A DNA stretch of 64,000 bases, from NCBI RefSeq assembly GCF_016756395.1, contig NZ_AP018365.1:1178001-1242000 (forward strand). Reading direction: 5' to 3'. The translations under genes and the position numbers were made by a program. Positions 1 through 7,732 of the stretch are shown one piece after another (positions within the stretch are counted from its first letter, which is position 1; each line of letters begins with the position of its first letter). The notes under the pieces are model-generated. The model was not told where the DNA came from and made no database searches. It saw only the letters and a program-made list of their open reading frames with translations. The DNA is from Streptomyces sp. SN-593. Its GTDB lineage: Bacteria; Actinomycetota; Actinomycetes; Streptomycetales; Streptomycetaceae.

Positions 1-458
1 CGGCCGGCAAGGACGTCACCGTGTGGCAGCCGGTCGACTACGGCATCCCCAGCTCGCTCGGCGCGATGGCCGTGAACCCGGCGTTCGCGAAGGCCCATCC
101 GCACGCCGTCCAGGACGTCCTGCGTGCGGCCCTGCACGCCTACGCGTACTGCTCGTCCGGCGCGGCGCACATCCGCGAGTGCGTCGGCTACGCGGCGGGG
201 CTGTCCGGCCCGACGTACGACAAGACGCTCAACACGACGATCTGGAGGACCGAGACGCAGGTCGTCCGGGACAACCCCACGCCCGGGCAGCCGCTGGGCG
301 GCCTCGACCTGTCCAACGTCACCGAACTCGTGGCCATGCTGCACCGGTTCGCGATCGTGCCGGCCGGCGTGACCGCCGCCCGGGCGCGTGGGTGGTTCGA
401 CACGTCGTACGTCGACGGGCTGTATGCCGCCGGAAAGCTGGTGTGGCCCGCACCGTAG
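1..458 (+). CDS. C-terminal part of an ABC solute-binding protein (partial)
   Basis: The reading frame enters from before the window (first full codon at base 3) and ends at a TAG, leaving about 151 residues. The stretch VWQPVDYGIPSSLG followed by an alanine-rich helix region and a closing WFDTSYVDGLYAAGK is typical of the C-terminal lobe of NMT1/THI5 or SsuA-like periplasmic-binding proteins, which bind small organic ligands for ABC importers. The signal peptide and lipobox would lie outside the window. It sits 66 bp upstream of a RutA-like monooxygenase on the same strand, so ligand uptake and oxidation may be linked. Family assignment is moderate; the ligand is unknown. Confidence 0.6.
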   Translation, partial: AGKDVTVWQPVDYGIPSSLGAMAVNPAFAKAHPHAVQDVLRAALHAYAYCSSGAAHIRECVGYAAGLSGPTYDKTLNTTIWRTETQVVRDNPTPGQPLGGLDLSNVTELVAMLHRFAIVPAGVTAARARGWFDTSYVDGLYAAGKLVWPAP

Positions 459-524
459 GGGCGAGCGGGCCGGCGGGCGGCCGGTCCGGGCGGAATCCGG
501 AATCTCACCGAAAGGGCCGTGCAC

Positions 525-1586
525 ATGCCTGCGAAAGAGTACGGGATCTTCCTCCCGATCGGGAACGGCGGCTGGATGCTGTCCACGTCGGCCCCGCACC
601 CCGAGGCGAGCTACGCGTGGAACCGGCGCGCGACGCTGCATGCCGAGCGGATCGGCCTGGACTTCGTCATGTCGATGGCGAAGTGGCGCGGCTTCGGCGG
701 GAGCACCGACCACTGGGGCCGCTCGCTGGAGTCGGTCACGATGATGTCGGCGCTCGCCGAGGCCACCAGCCGGGTCAGGATCTGGGCCACCCTGCACGCG
801 AACGTGCACAACCCCGCCGTCGCGGCGAAGATGATCGCCACCCTCCAGGACGTCTCCGGCGGCCGGGCCGGGCTGAACATCGTCAACGGCTCCTACGCCG
901 GGGAGTTCGAGCAGTTCGGCGCCTGGGACCCGGAACTCGGCCACCAGGAGCGCTACCGGATGACGGAGTTGTGGACGGAGGCGGTCGGGCGGCTGTGGAC
1001 CGAGCCCTCCGTCACCATGCGCACCCCGTACTTCGACCTCGTGGACTGCCGTTCCCGCCCGCACCCGGCGGTGCGCCCGACCCTCATCAGCGCGGGCCGC
1101 TCCGAGGACGCGCGCCGCTTCCAGGCCCGGTACGCCGACGGCGCCTTCCTCGCCGCCGAGAGCCTCGACGAGATGCGGACGCTCTCGGCCGACGTGCACG
1201 CGCGGGCCGCGGCGAACGGCCGCGTCTGCCGGACGTACTCGATGCTCACCGTCGTCCAGGACGAGACCGACGCGCTGGCCGCGCGGAAGGTGCGCGCGTG
1301 GGGCGCGGGGCTGGACCGCGAGGCGCTGGCCCGCATGCGCCGGACCTGGGGCGTGCCGGAGGACCAGGCCCGCGCGTGGGCGGAGGGCGCGGAGGGCGAG
1401 GCCGCCTTCCAGACCGCCTACGTGGCCGGCTCGGCGCGCACCGTCACCGAGCACATCGCGTACATCGTGCGCGAAGCCGATCTGGACGGGCTCATGTTGA
1501 TCTTCCCGGAGTACGACGAGGACATGCTGCTGTTCGGCGAGACCGTGCTGCCGGCCCTGCGGGCCCGCGACGGGTCGACGGCCTGA
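525..1586 (+). CDS. RutA-like LLM-class flavin-dependent monooxygenase
   Basis: A 353-residue luciferase-like flavin monooxygenase. The N-terminus (YGIFLPIGNGGWMLST), the block SMAKWRGFGG near residue 50, the LES motif and SGGRAGLNIVNG closely resemble RutA, the FMNH2-dependent enzyme that opens the uracil ring; length also fits (about 360 in E. coli). I chose the ATG at 525 because the GAAAGGG at 510-516 is 8 nt away, while the in-frame GTG at 519 would leave only 2 nt. No other rut genes are visible, so the true substrate may be another heterocycle or amide. It follows a solute-binding protein and precedes a type III PKS. Confidence 0.85.
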   Translation: MPAKEYGIFLPIGNGGWMLSTSAPHPEASYAWNRRATLHAERIGLDFVMSMAKWRGFGGSTDHWGRSLESVTMMSALAEATSRVRIWATLHANVHNPAVAAKMIATLQDVSGGRAGLNIVNGSYAGEFEQFGAWDPELGHQERYRMTELWTEAVGRLWTEPSVTMRTPYFDLVDCRSRPHPAVRPTLISAGRSEDARRFQARYADGAFLAAESLDEMRTLSADVHARAAANGRVCRTYSMLTVVQDETDALAARKVRAWGAGLDREALARMRRTWGVPEDQARAWAEGAEGEAAFQTAYVAGSARTVTEHIAYIVREADLDGLMLIFPEYDEDMLLFGETVLPALRARDGSTA

Positions 1587-1690
1587 TTCCACGGCGTTTC
1601 CCGTGGCATCGGCCACAGATGGGCGCCGTTCGGGGCCCATCGGAGCAAAATCGGGTTATAACTTCCGAAGTGGTGCCCAAACCCCACCAA

Positions 1691-1721
1691 TTGATCACCA
1701 CCGGGCGAAGTGACCTATTAC
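1691..1721 (+). promoter_or_regulatory. Putative promoter of the type III PKS gene
   Basis: This is an unusually AT-rich patch for this genome. TTGATC (1691-1696) and CTATTA/TATTAC (1715-1721) are 18-19 bp apart and resemble -35 and -10 elements. It lies about 50 bp upstream of the PKS start in the 180-bp gap after the monooxygenase. Pattern match only. Confidence 0.4.
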
Positions 1722-1767
1722 ACACCCTTCGCCGCATTTCTCCGCCCTGCGTCGAAAGGTGCGTATT

Positions 1768-2952
1768 GTGGCCGCTTACCTGTGTCCTCCCGCGGTGATC
1801 CACGGCGAGCACTCCGTGCCGACGGACGAGATCCTGGCCGACGTCCGCGACCGGCATCCGCGGGCACCGTGGCTGTCCCGGATCGAGGGCATCGCGGGTT
1901 CCACCGGGATCGACACCCGCGGGTGGATGCTGCCGCTGAGCGCCGCCGTGGCGCCCGGCGCCGGCGGCGGCCTGCGGACCCCGGCCCCCGGCCCGGCCCG
2001 GGAGGCGCTGGCGCGCGGCGGGTTCGGCGAGCAGGACGTGGACCGGGTGATCGCCGCGCTGGAGGCGGTCCCGGCACCGCAGACCGTGCAGGAGCGCACC
2101 GCGCCGGCCTGGGAGGCCGTGCAGGCGTACGGCGAGCGGGCGGCCCGCGGCGCCCTTCAGATCGCCGGGCTGGACCCCTCCGACGTCGACTGCCTGATCA
2201 CCAGCAACTCCACCACGCCCGCACTGCCGGGCCTGGACGTCTCGCTGGCCAACCGGCTGCCGCTGCGGGAGGACGTGCTGCTGCTGCCGGCCGCGCAGTG
2301 GGCGTGCATCGCCGGCACCCGCTCGCTGGCGCTGGCCGCCGACCTGGTGGCCGCCGACCCCGACCGCGTCGTGCTGGTCGTCATATCGGAGGCGTTGAGC
2401 ACCACCTACCAGCCCGCGGACGACACCCTCGAATCCCTGATCGTGCGGCTGCTGTTCGCCGACACCGCGGTCGCCGCGGTCGTCACCGGCCGGCGCCGGC
2501 CGGAGTCCGTGCTGCGGCTCGACGCGTCCTGGCACCACACCCTGCCCGGCACCGAGAACCTGCACCGGCTCGACACCCGCGAGGACGGCACGCACTTCGT
2601 GATGGACCGGCACGGCCCGCGCGCGGTGCAGCGGACGGTCGGCGCGATGTGGGAGTGGCTGCGCCGGCGCCACGCGGGCGACGACTCCCCCTGGCACCCG
2701 GACCTGCTGCTCGCGCACCCCGGCGGCACCCGCGTGCTGGAGTACATGGAGCAGACCATGCCCGAGGGCTGGCCGACGGACGTCCTGTCCTACAGCCGCG
2801 ACAGCTACCGCACCGGCAACCGGGGCGGCGCCGCGGTGTTCGACATCCTGCGGCGCGCGCACGACGCCGGGCAGAAGCCCGGTGACCGCACGGTGCTGTA
2901 CGCGGCCGCGCCCGGTCTGACGGCGACCGCGGTGGAAGGCGAGTGGCTCTGA
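1768..2952 (+). CDS. Type III polyketide synthase (chalcone synthase family)
   Basis: A 394-residue homodimeric-type ketosynthase that would condense acyl-CoA starters with malonyl-CoA without an acyl carrier protein. The catalytic triad is intact: Cys180 in QWACIAGTRSLAL, His317 in LLAHPGGTRVLEYM and Asn351 in SYRTGNRGGAAVFDIL. The GTG at 1768 is preferred because GAAAGG ends 8 nt upstream; a GTG at 1759 overlaps that ribosome site. The downstream neighbour is on the opposite strand and no tailoring gene is coupled to it, though a flavin monooxygenase lies 180 bp upstream and could act on its product. The starter unit and product (germicidin-, alkylresorcinol- or naphthol-like) cannot be told from sequence. 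Confidence 0.9.
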   Translation: MAAYLCPPAVIHGEHSVPTDEILADVRDRHPRAPWLSRIEGIAGSTGIDTRGWMLPLSAAVAPGAGGGLRTPAPGPAREALARGGFGEQDVDRVIAALEAVPAPQTVQERTAPAWEAVQAYGERAARGALQIAGLDPSDVDCLITSNSTTPALPGLDVSLANRLPLREDVLLLPAAQWACIAGTRSLALAADLVAADPDRVVLVVISEALSTTYQPADDTLESLIVRLLFADTAVAAVVTGRRRPESVLRLDASWHHTLPGTENLHRLDTREDGTHFVMDRHGPRAVQRTVGAMWEWLRRRHAGDDSPWHPDLLLAHPGGTRVLEYMEQTMPEGWPTDVLSYSRDSYRTGNRGGAAVFDILRRAHDAGQKPGDRTVLYAAAPGLTATAVEGEWL

Positions 2953-2977
2953 CCGCTCCGCCCGGCGGCGGGGCGCG

Positions 2978-5143
2978 CTACCAGGCCAGTTCGGCCCAGA
3001 CGACCTTGCCGGTGTCCGTCCACCGCACCCCCCAGTGGGTGGTGACCTTGTGGACGACGTACAGGCCGCGGCCGCTGTCGTCGAGCAGCCCCGTACGGCC
3101 CTTGCGGGGCCGGCCGTTGCCGGTGTCGCCGACCTCGCACAGCAGGCCGCCGGCGTCCTTGATCAGCCGTACGGTGACCGGGCCGGTGGCGAAGCGGACG
3201 GCGTTCGTCACCAGTTCGCTGATCAGCAGCAGCGCGTTGTCCCGGGTCTCGTCCCGGGTCTGCCACTGCCGCAGCCGGGTGGCGGCCAGGGCCCGGGCCC
3301 GGCTCGCGGCGTCGGCGCGGGCCGGCAGCCGCCAGGTCGCGATGTCCCGCTTGCGGCGGCCGGTCATGCGGGCGATCAGCAGCGTCATGTCGTCGCGCAG
3401 GTGGCTGCGCGCGGTGAGGTCGGTCACCAGCCGCCGGGCCGCCTGCTGGAGGTCGTCCCACGGGTGCACCCGGGCGACGGTCTCCGCGAGCCGGGTGATG
3501 CCCTCGTCGATCGGGATCGCCGGGTCCTCGACCAGGCCGTCGGTGTAGAGGGCGATCAGCGAGCCGGGGGGCGCCGGGAAGGTGTGCGTGTCGAACGGCT
3601 CACGCAGCGCGAACTCGGTGCCCAGGCCCGGATGCGGCGGCACCGAGAGGATCTCGGCGGCCCCCTCCGGCAGCACCAGCACCGGCGGCAGGTGGCCGGC
3701 GCTGGACATCACCACTTGGTGGCCGACCGGGTCGTACACCGCGATGCAGCAGGTGGAGCCGAGCGCGCTGTAGCCGGCGGCCAGGCCGGCGTCCGCGTCG
3801 TCCAGCAGCGTCACGGTCTCGTCCAGGTGCTCCAGCACCTCGTCGGGCGCGAGCCCGGCCGACAGCAGCGCGCGGGCCTCCATGCTGAGCTGGCCCATGG
3901 CCGCCGCGGCCCCCAGGCCGTGGCCGACCACGTCGCCGACCACCAGCGCGGTACGACCGCCCGGCAGCGGAAAGCTGTTCACCCAGTCGCCGCCGACCCC
4001 GGCACTGTCCGGGGTGGTGGGCTGGTAGACGCTGGCGACCTCGATGGTGTCGCTGCCGGCCCGCGGCAGCAGCCGCCGCTGGAGCGCGAGCACCTGGGCG
4101 TGCTCGCGCTGGTGCTGGCGGGCCAGGTCGACGTGGTGCGCGGTCCGCGCGGCCAGTTCCTGGAGGTCGAGCAGTTCGCTGTCCCGGAAGGGGCGGTCCG
4201 GGCGCCGCCAGATCTCCGCCACGCCCAGCACCACCGGCGCGGCGCCGTCCTGGCCCTCCAGGACCAGCGGGATGCAGGCGAGGCTGGCGGGCCGGTCGCC
4301 GGGTACCAGGGCCCGGACCAGCCGCGGGTCGCCGAGCGCGCGCTCGATGGACTCCCGGTCGGGGATCACGATGGGCTTGGCGACGTCCTCGCGCTTGACG
4401 GCGACGGCCAGCAGCCGGTTCGCCTCGCCGGGGAGGTTGTCGCCGGGCGTCAGGTAGCCGTCCGGCCACGCCCGGTCCGGCACCAGCGCGGCCCGGCGCA
4501 GCCGGATGCGGCCGGGCGGCTGCTCGGTGACGGCCTCGCCCGTCCAGACCGCGTAGTCCAGGTCGATCGCGGCGACGTCGGCCCAGGCCAGCAGCGACTG
4601 GGCCAGCGACTGCGCGGTCTCGCCGATGTCCAGCGAGGTCCCGATGGCGGTCTCCGAGGCGTACAGGTGCAGCCGCTTGGCCATGGCGATCAGCGAGACC
4701 GTCAGCCCCTCCTGCGGCGCCGCGGCGGGCAGGATGCTCATGGAGACGACCAGTTCCGTGCCGTCGTCCCGCAGCAGCCGCTGCACCCGGGCGACGTGCG
4801 GCTCGCGGGTCTCGCTCACCTGGCGCAGCCGCCGGGTGACCGTGGGGATGTCACCGGGCGGCAGCAGGTCGGCGAAGGGCCTGCCGGGAGCCACGGTCAG
4901 CCCCGTGAACGCGGGCGCCTGGAGGTTGCAGCGGGTGATGTTCAGCTCGCGGTCGACGTCGACGGAACCGAGGATCTGCTCCTGGCTCTCGGTGACGGGC
5001 TCCGCGGCCGCGGCCCGGCCGCCGGGGCCCTGCGAGGCGGCAGGACCGGCCGCCGCCCGTCCGCCGTGCGGGCCATAGCTTCCCAGTGCGCGGCTGACCT
5101 GGTCGGACGGCAACGAAGACGAGGGGGATGGTGTCGAGTCCAT
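2978..5143 (-). CDS. PAS-GAF-SpoIIE/PP2C phosphatase fused to an RsbW-like ATPase domain
   Basis: A 721-residue cytoplasmic regulator of the kind that resets anti-sigma-factor antagonists in streptomycetes. After a low-complexity, Ala/Gly-rich N-terminus come a PAS domain (about 50-155), a GAF domain (about 165-350), a PP2C/SpoIIE phosphatase (about 370-560, with GGDW, VVGDVVGHG, SSAGHLPP, LYTDGLVED and LRDDMTLL metal-site motifs) and a histidine-kinase-like ATPase (about 585-720, with ELVTNAVRF and GDTGNGRP). Carrying both phosphatase and kinase-type modules, it could act in both directions on an STAS partner; none is encoded nearby. The ATG at 5143 follows a GAGAG; an in-frame start at 5191 would add 16 residues. 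Confidence 0.9.
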   Translation of the reverse strand: MDSTPSPSSSLPSDQVSRALGSYGPHGGRAAAGPAASQGPGGRAAAAEPVTESQEQILGSVDVDRELNITRCNLQAPAFTGLTVAPGRPFADLLPPGDIPTVTRRLRQVSETREPHVARVQRLLRDDGTELVVSMSILPAAAPQEGLTVSLIAMAKRLHLYASETAIGTSLDIGETAQSLAQSLLAWADVAAIDLDYAVWTGEAVTEQPPGRIRLRRAALVPDRAWPDGYLTPGDNLPGEANRLLAVAVKREDVAKPIVIPDRESIERALGDPRLVRALVPGDRPASLACIPLVLEGQDGAAPVVLGVAEIWRRPDRPFRDSELLDLQELAARTAHHVDLARQHQREHAQVLALQRRLLPRAGSDTIEVASVYQPTTPDSAGVGGDWVNSFPLPGGRTALVVGDVVGHGLGAAAAMGQLSMEARALLSAGLAPDEVLEHLDETVTLLDDADAGLAAGYSALGSTCCIAVYDPVGHQVVMSSAGHLPPVLVLPEGAAEILSVPPHPGLGTEFALREPFDTHTFPAPPGSLIALYTDGLVEDPAIPIDEGITRLAETVARVHPWDDLQQAARRLVTDLTARSHLRDDMTLLIARMTGRRKRDIATWRLPARADAASRARALAATRLRQWQTRDETRDNALLLISELVTNAVRFATGPVTVRLIKDAGGLLCEVGDTGNGRPRKGRTGLLDDSGRGLYVVHKVTTHWGVRWTDTGKVVWAELAW

Positions 5144-5495
5144 ACGCTCTCTCAGCTCGCTGGCCGGCCCCCGGCGCGTGGCCGGAGGCATACCCGAGGT
5201 TTTTGCGTGCGAAGAAGCCCCGAGATCCCCTACCGCACACCCATTGAATAACACTCGCAGCCGCTTTGCTCGCACGGTCGGTGACGCACGGGAACGCGTT
5301 GGTCACCGTCCGCGCGCCAGGGTGCGCGAAGGCCGGTACGGGCCCGGGACGCGGCGGGCGCGGACCGGCGAAAGCCGCCGCGGTCCGCCCGGGGCGTCGA
5401 CGGGACGGGCCACCCGCGACTACAGTTCTGTAGACATCCGGGCCCCGCCGACGCGGCCCCTTCGGGCAACCGACACCGACGCGGAGCCACCCACG
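5144..5495. promoter_or_regulatory. Divergent promoter region with a CTACAG-tt-CTGTAG dyad
   Basis: This 352-bp gap separates the SpoIIE-type regulator from the PAP2 gene. The one clear element is the inverted repeat CTACAGTTCTGTAG at 5420-5433, which extends imperfectly on both sides and lies 63 bp before the PAP2 start. TACA-n-TGTA dyads are typical of BlaI/CopY-family operators, but no such regulator is in the window. I see no other gene here. Confidence 0.5.
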
Positions 5496-6302
5496 ATGAC
5501 CCCAGCCTTCCCCCTCGGCGGCTTCCGGCACCGGTGGCCGCGCGGCCGGTGGCAGCGGCGCGGCCGCGCGCCCGTGGGGCCGTGCCCGGGCCGCCTTCCC
5601 GGCGCCGGGAAGGCACCCGGCGCAGGCAGGGCACCGGGCGCGGGCAGGGCGCTCGTCCTGTTCACGGTGCCCGCGGCGCTCTTCGCGCTGCTGCTCTGGA
5701 CGCTGGCCGCCCGCCACGGCGCGCCGGTCGGTCCGGACCTCGCCGTGCACCGCTGGGCGGTCGCCCACCGGTCGGACCGCCTGGTCGCGGCCGCCCGCCT
5801 GCTGGACTCGACCGGGGCGGGCCCGCTGCCCTACGTCGCGGTGGCGCTGGCCGGGTGGACCGGGTGCGCGCGGCGGACGGCGTCGCGGCGGGAGGTGGCG
5901 GCGGCCCTCGTCGGGGTGGCCATCCTGCTCACCGGGCAGGCCGTCCGGCTCGCGGTGCTGTTCGGGCTGGCCCGGCCCCGGCCGCCGGTGGCCGACTGGG
6001 CGGTGCTGGGCACGGACTGGGCGTTCCCCTCCGGGCACGCCACGACGTCCGTGCTGGCCGCGGGGCTGCTGGCCTGGGCGGTGCTCGGGAGCGACGCGCC
6101 GCGCGGCGCGGTGCGGCTGGACGTGCTGTGCTGCGTGTGCTGGGCGGCGGCCGTCAGCGCCACCCGGGTCTACCTCGGCGTGCAGTGGCCCACCGACGAG
6201 GTGGGCGGCTGGCTGCTCGGCGCGGCGTGGCTCGCCCTCACGCTGCCGCCGCTGTCGGCGCTCGCCGGCCGGACCGGCCGCACCGGTCCGCTACGGCCGT
6301 GA
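5496..6302 (+). CDS. PAP2-family membrane protein with substituted catalytic residues
   Basis: A 268-residue membrane protein of the type 2 phosphatidic acid phosphatase family. After a basic, Pro/Gly-rich N-terminus with the repeated block APGAGRA, there are about six hydrophobic segments. Motif 2 is intact (FPSGH, residues 177-181). Motif 3, normally SR-x5-H-x3-D, reads TRVYLGVQWPTD (223-234): the nucleophilic His is Gln230 while Arg224 and Asp234 remain. The Lys of motif 1 is also absent before ARPRPP. The fold is therefore likely kept but classical phosphatase chemistry is doubtful. The start is the ATG downstream of the 5420-5433 dyad. Confidence 0.8.
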   Translation: MTPAFPLGGFRHRWPRGRWQRRGRAPVGPCPGRLPGAGKAPGAGRAPGAGRALVLFTVPAALFALLLWTLAARHGAPVGPDLAVHRWAVAHRSDRLVAAARLLDSTGAGPLPYVAVALAGWTGCARRTASRREVAAALVGVAILLTGQAVRLAVLFGLARPRPPVADWAVLGTDWAFPSGHATTSVLAAGLLAWAVLGSDAPRGAVRLDVLCCVCWAAAVSATRVYLGVQWPTDEVGGWLLGAAWLALTLPPLSALAGRTGRTGPLRP

Positions 6303-6359
6303 CCGGCGGGCCCGCGGCGCGGGCAGCGGCGCGGGCAGTCGGCCGGCCGCGCGCACGCC

Positions 6360-6405
6360 GGCGCCCCGGAGCCGCACGCGGGACCTGCCGCGACTCCGGG
6401 GCGCC
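6360..6405. terminator. Hairpin between convergent PAP2 and SH3-like genes
   Basis: GGCGCCCCGGAG at 6360-6371 pairs perfectly with CTCCGGGGCGCC at 6394-6405 (12 bp, 22-nt loop). It lies between two converging genes and has no T-run, as is usual for streptomycete bidirectional terminators. Confidence 0.65.
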
Positions 6406-6421
6406 CGCGACCGGGCGGCGG

Positions 6422-6838
6422 TCAGCCCTGGGCGCCCTCGGGCACCGTGTTCGCCTCGGCGGCGCTGCCGCGCAGGACGTCCTTGCAGTAGGCGACGGAG
6501 CCGGTGTTGTCGACGTACTTCGCGGAGACCCAGTTCGCGTTGTCCCGCAGCAGGTACCAGACGTCGTTGCCCGCGATGTTCTGGGCGCGGACCTTGCAGC
6601 GCAGCCCGACCTGCTGGCGGTAGGCCAGCGAGCCCTTCACGGAGGAGTCGGTGCTCGGGTACTGGCGCTGGACGACGCCGTTGCCGGAGACGACCGTGCC
6701 GTACGGCTGGGCCGGGGTGGCGGCCTGGGCCGCGGTGGCACCGAGCAGTGCGGTGCAGATCGCCACCGCGGCGGTCAGCGCGCTCGCGCCGGCGACGAAG
6801 CGGCCTCGGAGGGTGGGAAGGGCAGCGGATGACGCCAA
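6422..6838 (-). CDS. Small secreted protein with an SH3-like fold
   Basis: A 138-residue protein with a signal peptide: Arg at positions 11 and 13, a hydrophobic Ala/Val stretch from about 15 to 37, and a likely cleavage after AAQA or TPA. The mature part (YGTVVSGNGVVQRQYPSTDSS, a central GLRCKVRAQNI, then DNANWVSAKYVDN) resembles the bacterial SH3 domains of exported actinobacterial proteins. Two Cys residues (GLRC and AYC) could form a disulfide. No catalytic motif is visible, so a wall-binding or signalling role is only a guess. It converges with the PAP2 gene. Confidence 0.75.
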   Translation of the reverse strand: MASSAALPTLRGRFVAGASALTAAVAICTALLGATAAQAATPAQPYGTVVSGNGVVQRQYPSTDSSVKGSLAYRQQVGLRCKVRAQNIAGNDVWYLLRDNANWVSAKYVDNTGSVAYCKDVLRGSAAEANTVPEGAQG

Positions 6839-6978
6839 GGGATTCTCCTGTTCCTGGTGTGCGGTGACTCGCGTGGGGCACCGCCGAAACTACGCCGGAC
6901 GATGCCGGCAACCCGGATGAATCGCCACGTTGCGCCGAACGTGTGAACCTCCCTCACCCGTCTGCGGGTGACTCCCGG

Positions 6979-7584
6979 TCACACCTGGCCGCGGGGCCCG
7001 GGGTCGGCCAGCCACGGGTCGGCGTCGAGCACCTCGTGGAAGAGCGCGCGGGCCTGCTCCGCCGGCAGGTCGCGGGTGGCGTCGACCGCCTCGTCGAGCC
7101 AGACCCGGAAGGCCGCGACGGCTCGCGCGACCAGCAGGCGGGTGCGCAGGGCGGGCTCCTCCTGGCCGCCGTGCCGGTTCCGCACCTGGCGGGCGAACCT
7201 CTGCTCCTGCTGCGGCAGGTGCCAGAACGCGTCGAACCGCAGGCCGGCGGAGCTGGTGATGATCCGCCGGTACAGGCCGAGCTGCCGCCGGTGCGCCAGG
7301 GCGTAGTCCGCCAGGTCCAGCATGGCCGCGCGCACCGCGTCGTGTTCGGTGGAGCCGGCCGGCGTGGCGGCGAGCGACTCGTCCAGCCGGGCCGTCATCT
7401 CCTCCAGCGGCACGTTCAGCAGCTCCTCCTTCGAGGCGAAGTAGCGGAAGAAGGTGCGCCGGCCGATGTCGGCGGCCTCGCAGATGGCGGCCACGGTCAC
7501 GTCGTCGTACCCGTGCTCGCCGAAGAGCCGGAAGGCGATCTCGATCGTCGCCGCGCGGTTGTCCGCGCGCTTGCGTTCGCGCAT
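6979..7584 (-). CDS. TetR-family transcriptional regulator
   Basis: A 201-residue repressor. The N-terminal helix-turn-helix spans roughly residues 10-55 (IAFRLFGEHGYDDVTVAAICEAADIGRRTFFRYFASKEELL), and the rest is a ligand-binding helical domain with many aromatic and Arg residues. It is transcribed away from an MFS exporter gene, and the gap holds a tandem dyad. The simplest reading is a local repressor of the exporter and of itself, released when the exported compound binds. The inducer is unknown. Confidence 0.9.
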   Translation of the reverse strand: MRERKRADNRAATIEIAFRLFGEHGYDDVTVAAICEAADIGRRTFFRYFASKEELLNVPLEEMTARLDESLAATPAGSTEHDAVRAAMLDLADYALAHRRQLGLYRRIITSSAGLRFDAFWHLPQQEQRFARQVRNRHGGQEEPALRTRLLVARAVAAFRVWLDEAVDATRDLPAEQARALFHEVLDADPWLADPGPRGQV

Positions 7585-7652
7585 CCCGTCGATGGAGCGC
7601 CTCCTCGGTGTGCGGGCCGTACGTCAACGATCCGATTGAATCCTATGCACGT

Positions 7653-7690
7653 TCGTGGCACCGTATGCCACATGGCACCGTGTGCCACGA
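7653..7690. promoter_or_regulatory. Tandem nested operator between TetR and MFS genes
   Basis: Two 15-bp inverted repeats of the form TGGCACCGT(A/G)TGCCA occupy 7656-7670 and 7673-7687, 17 bp apart. The outer ends TCGTGGCAC (7653-7661) and GTGCCACGA (7682-7690) are also perfect complements, so the whole element is roughly palindromic. It lies about 45 bp before the exporter start, where a repressor would block the promoter. Confidence 0.75.
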
Positions 7691-7732
7691 ATTGCGGTGT
7701 GCGGGCAGAGACCTTCCAGACGAGGAGTGACC

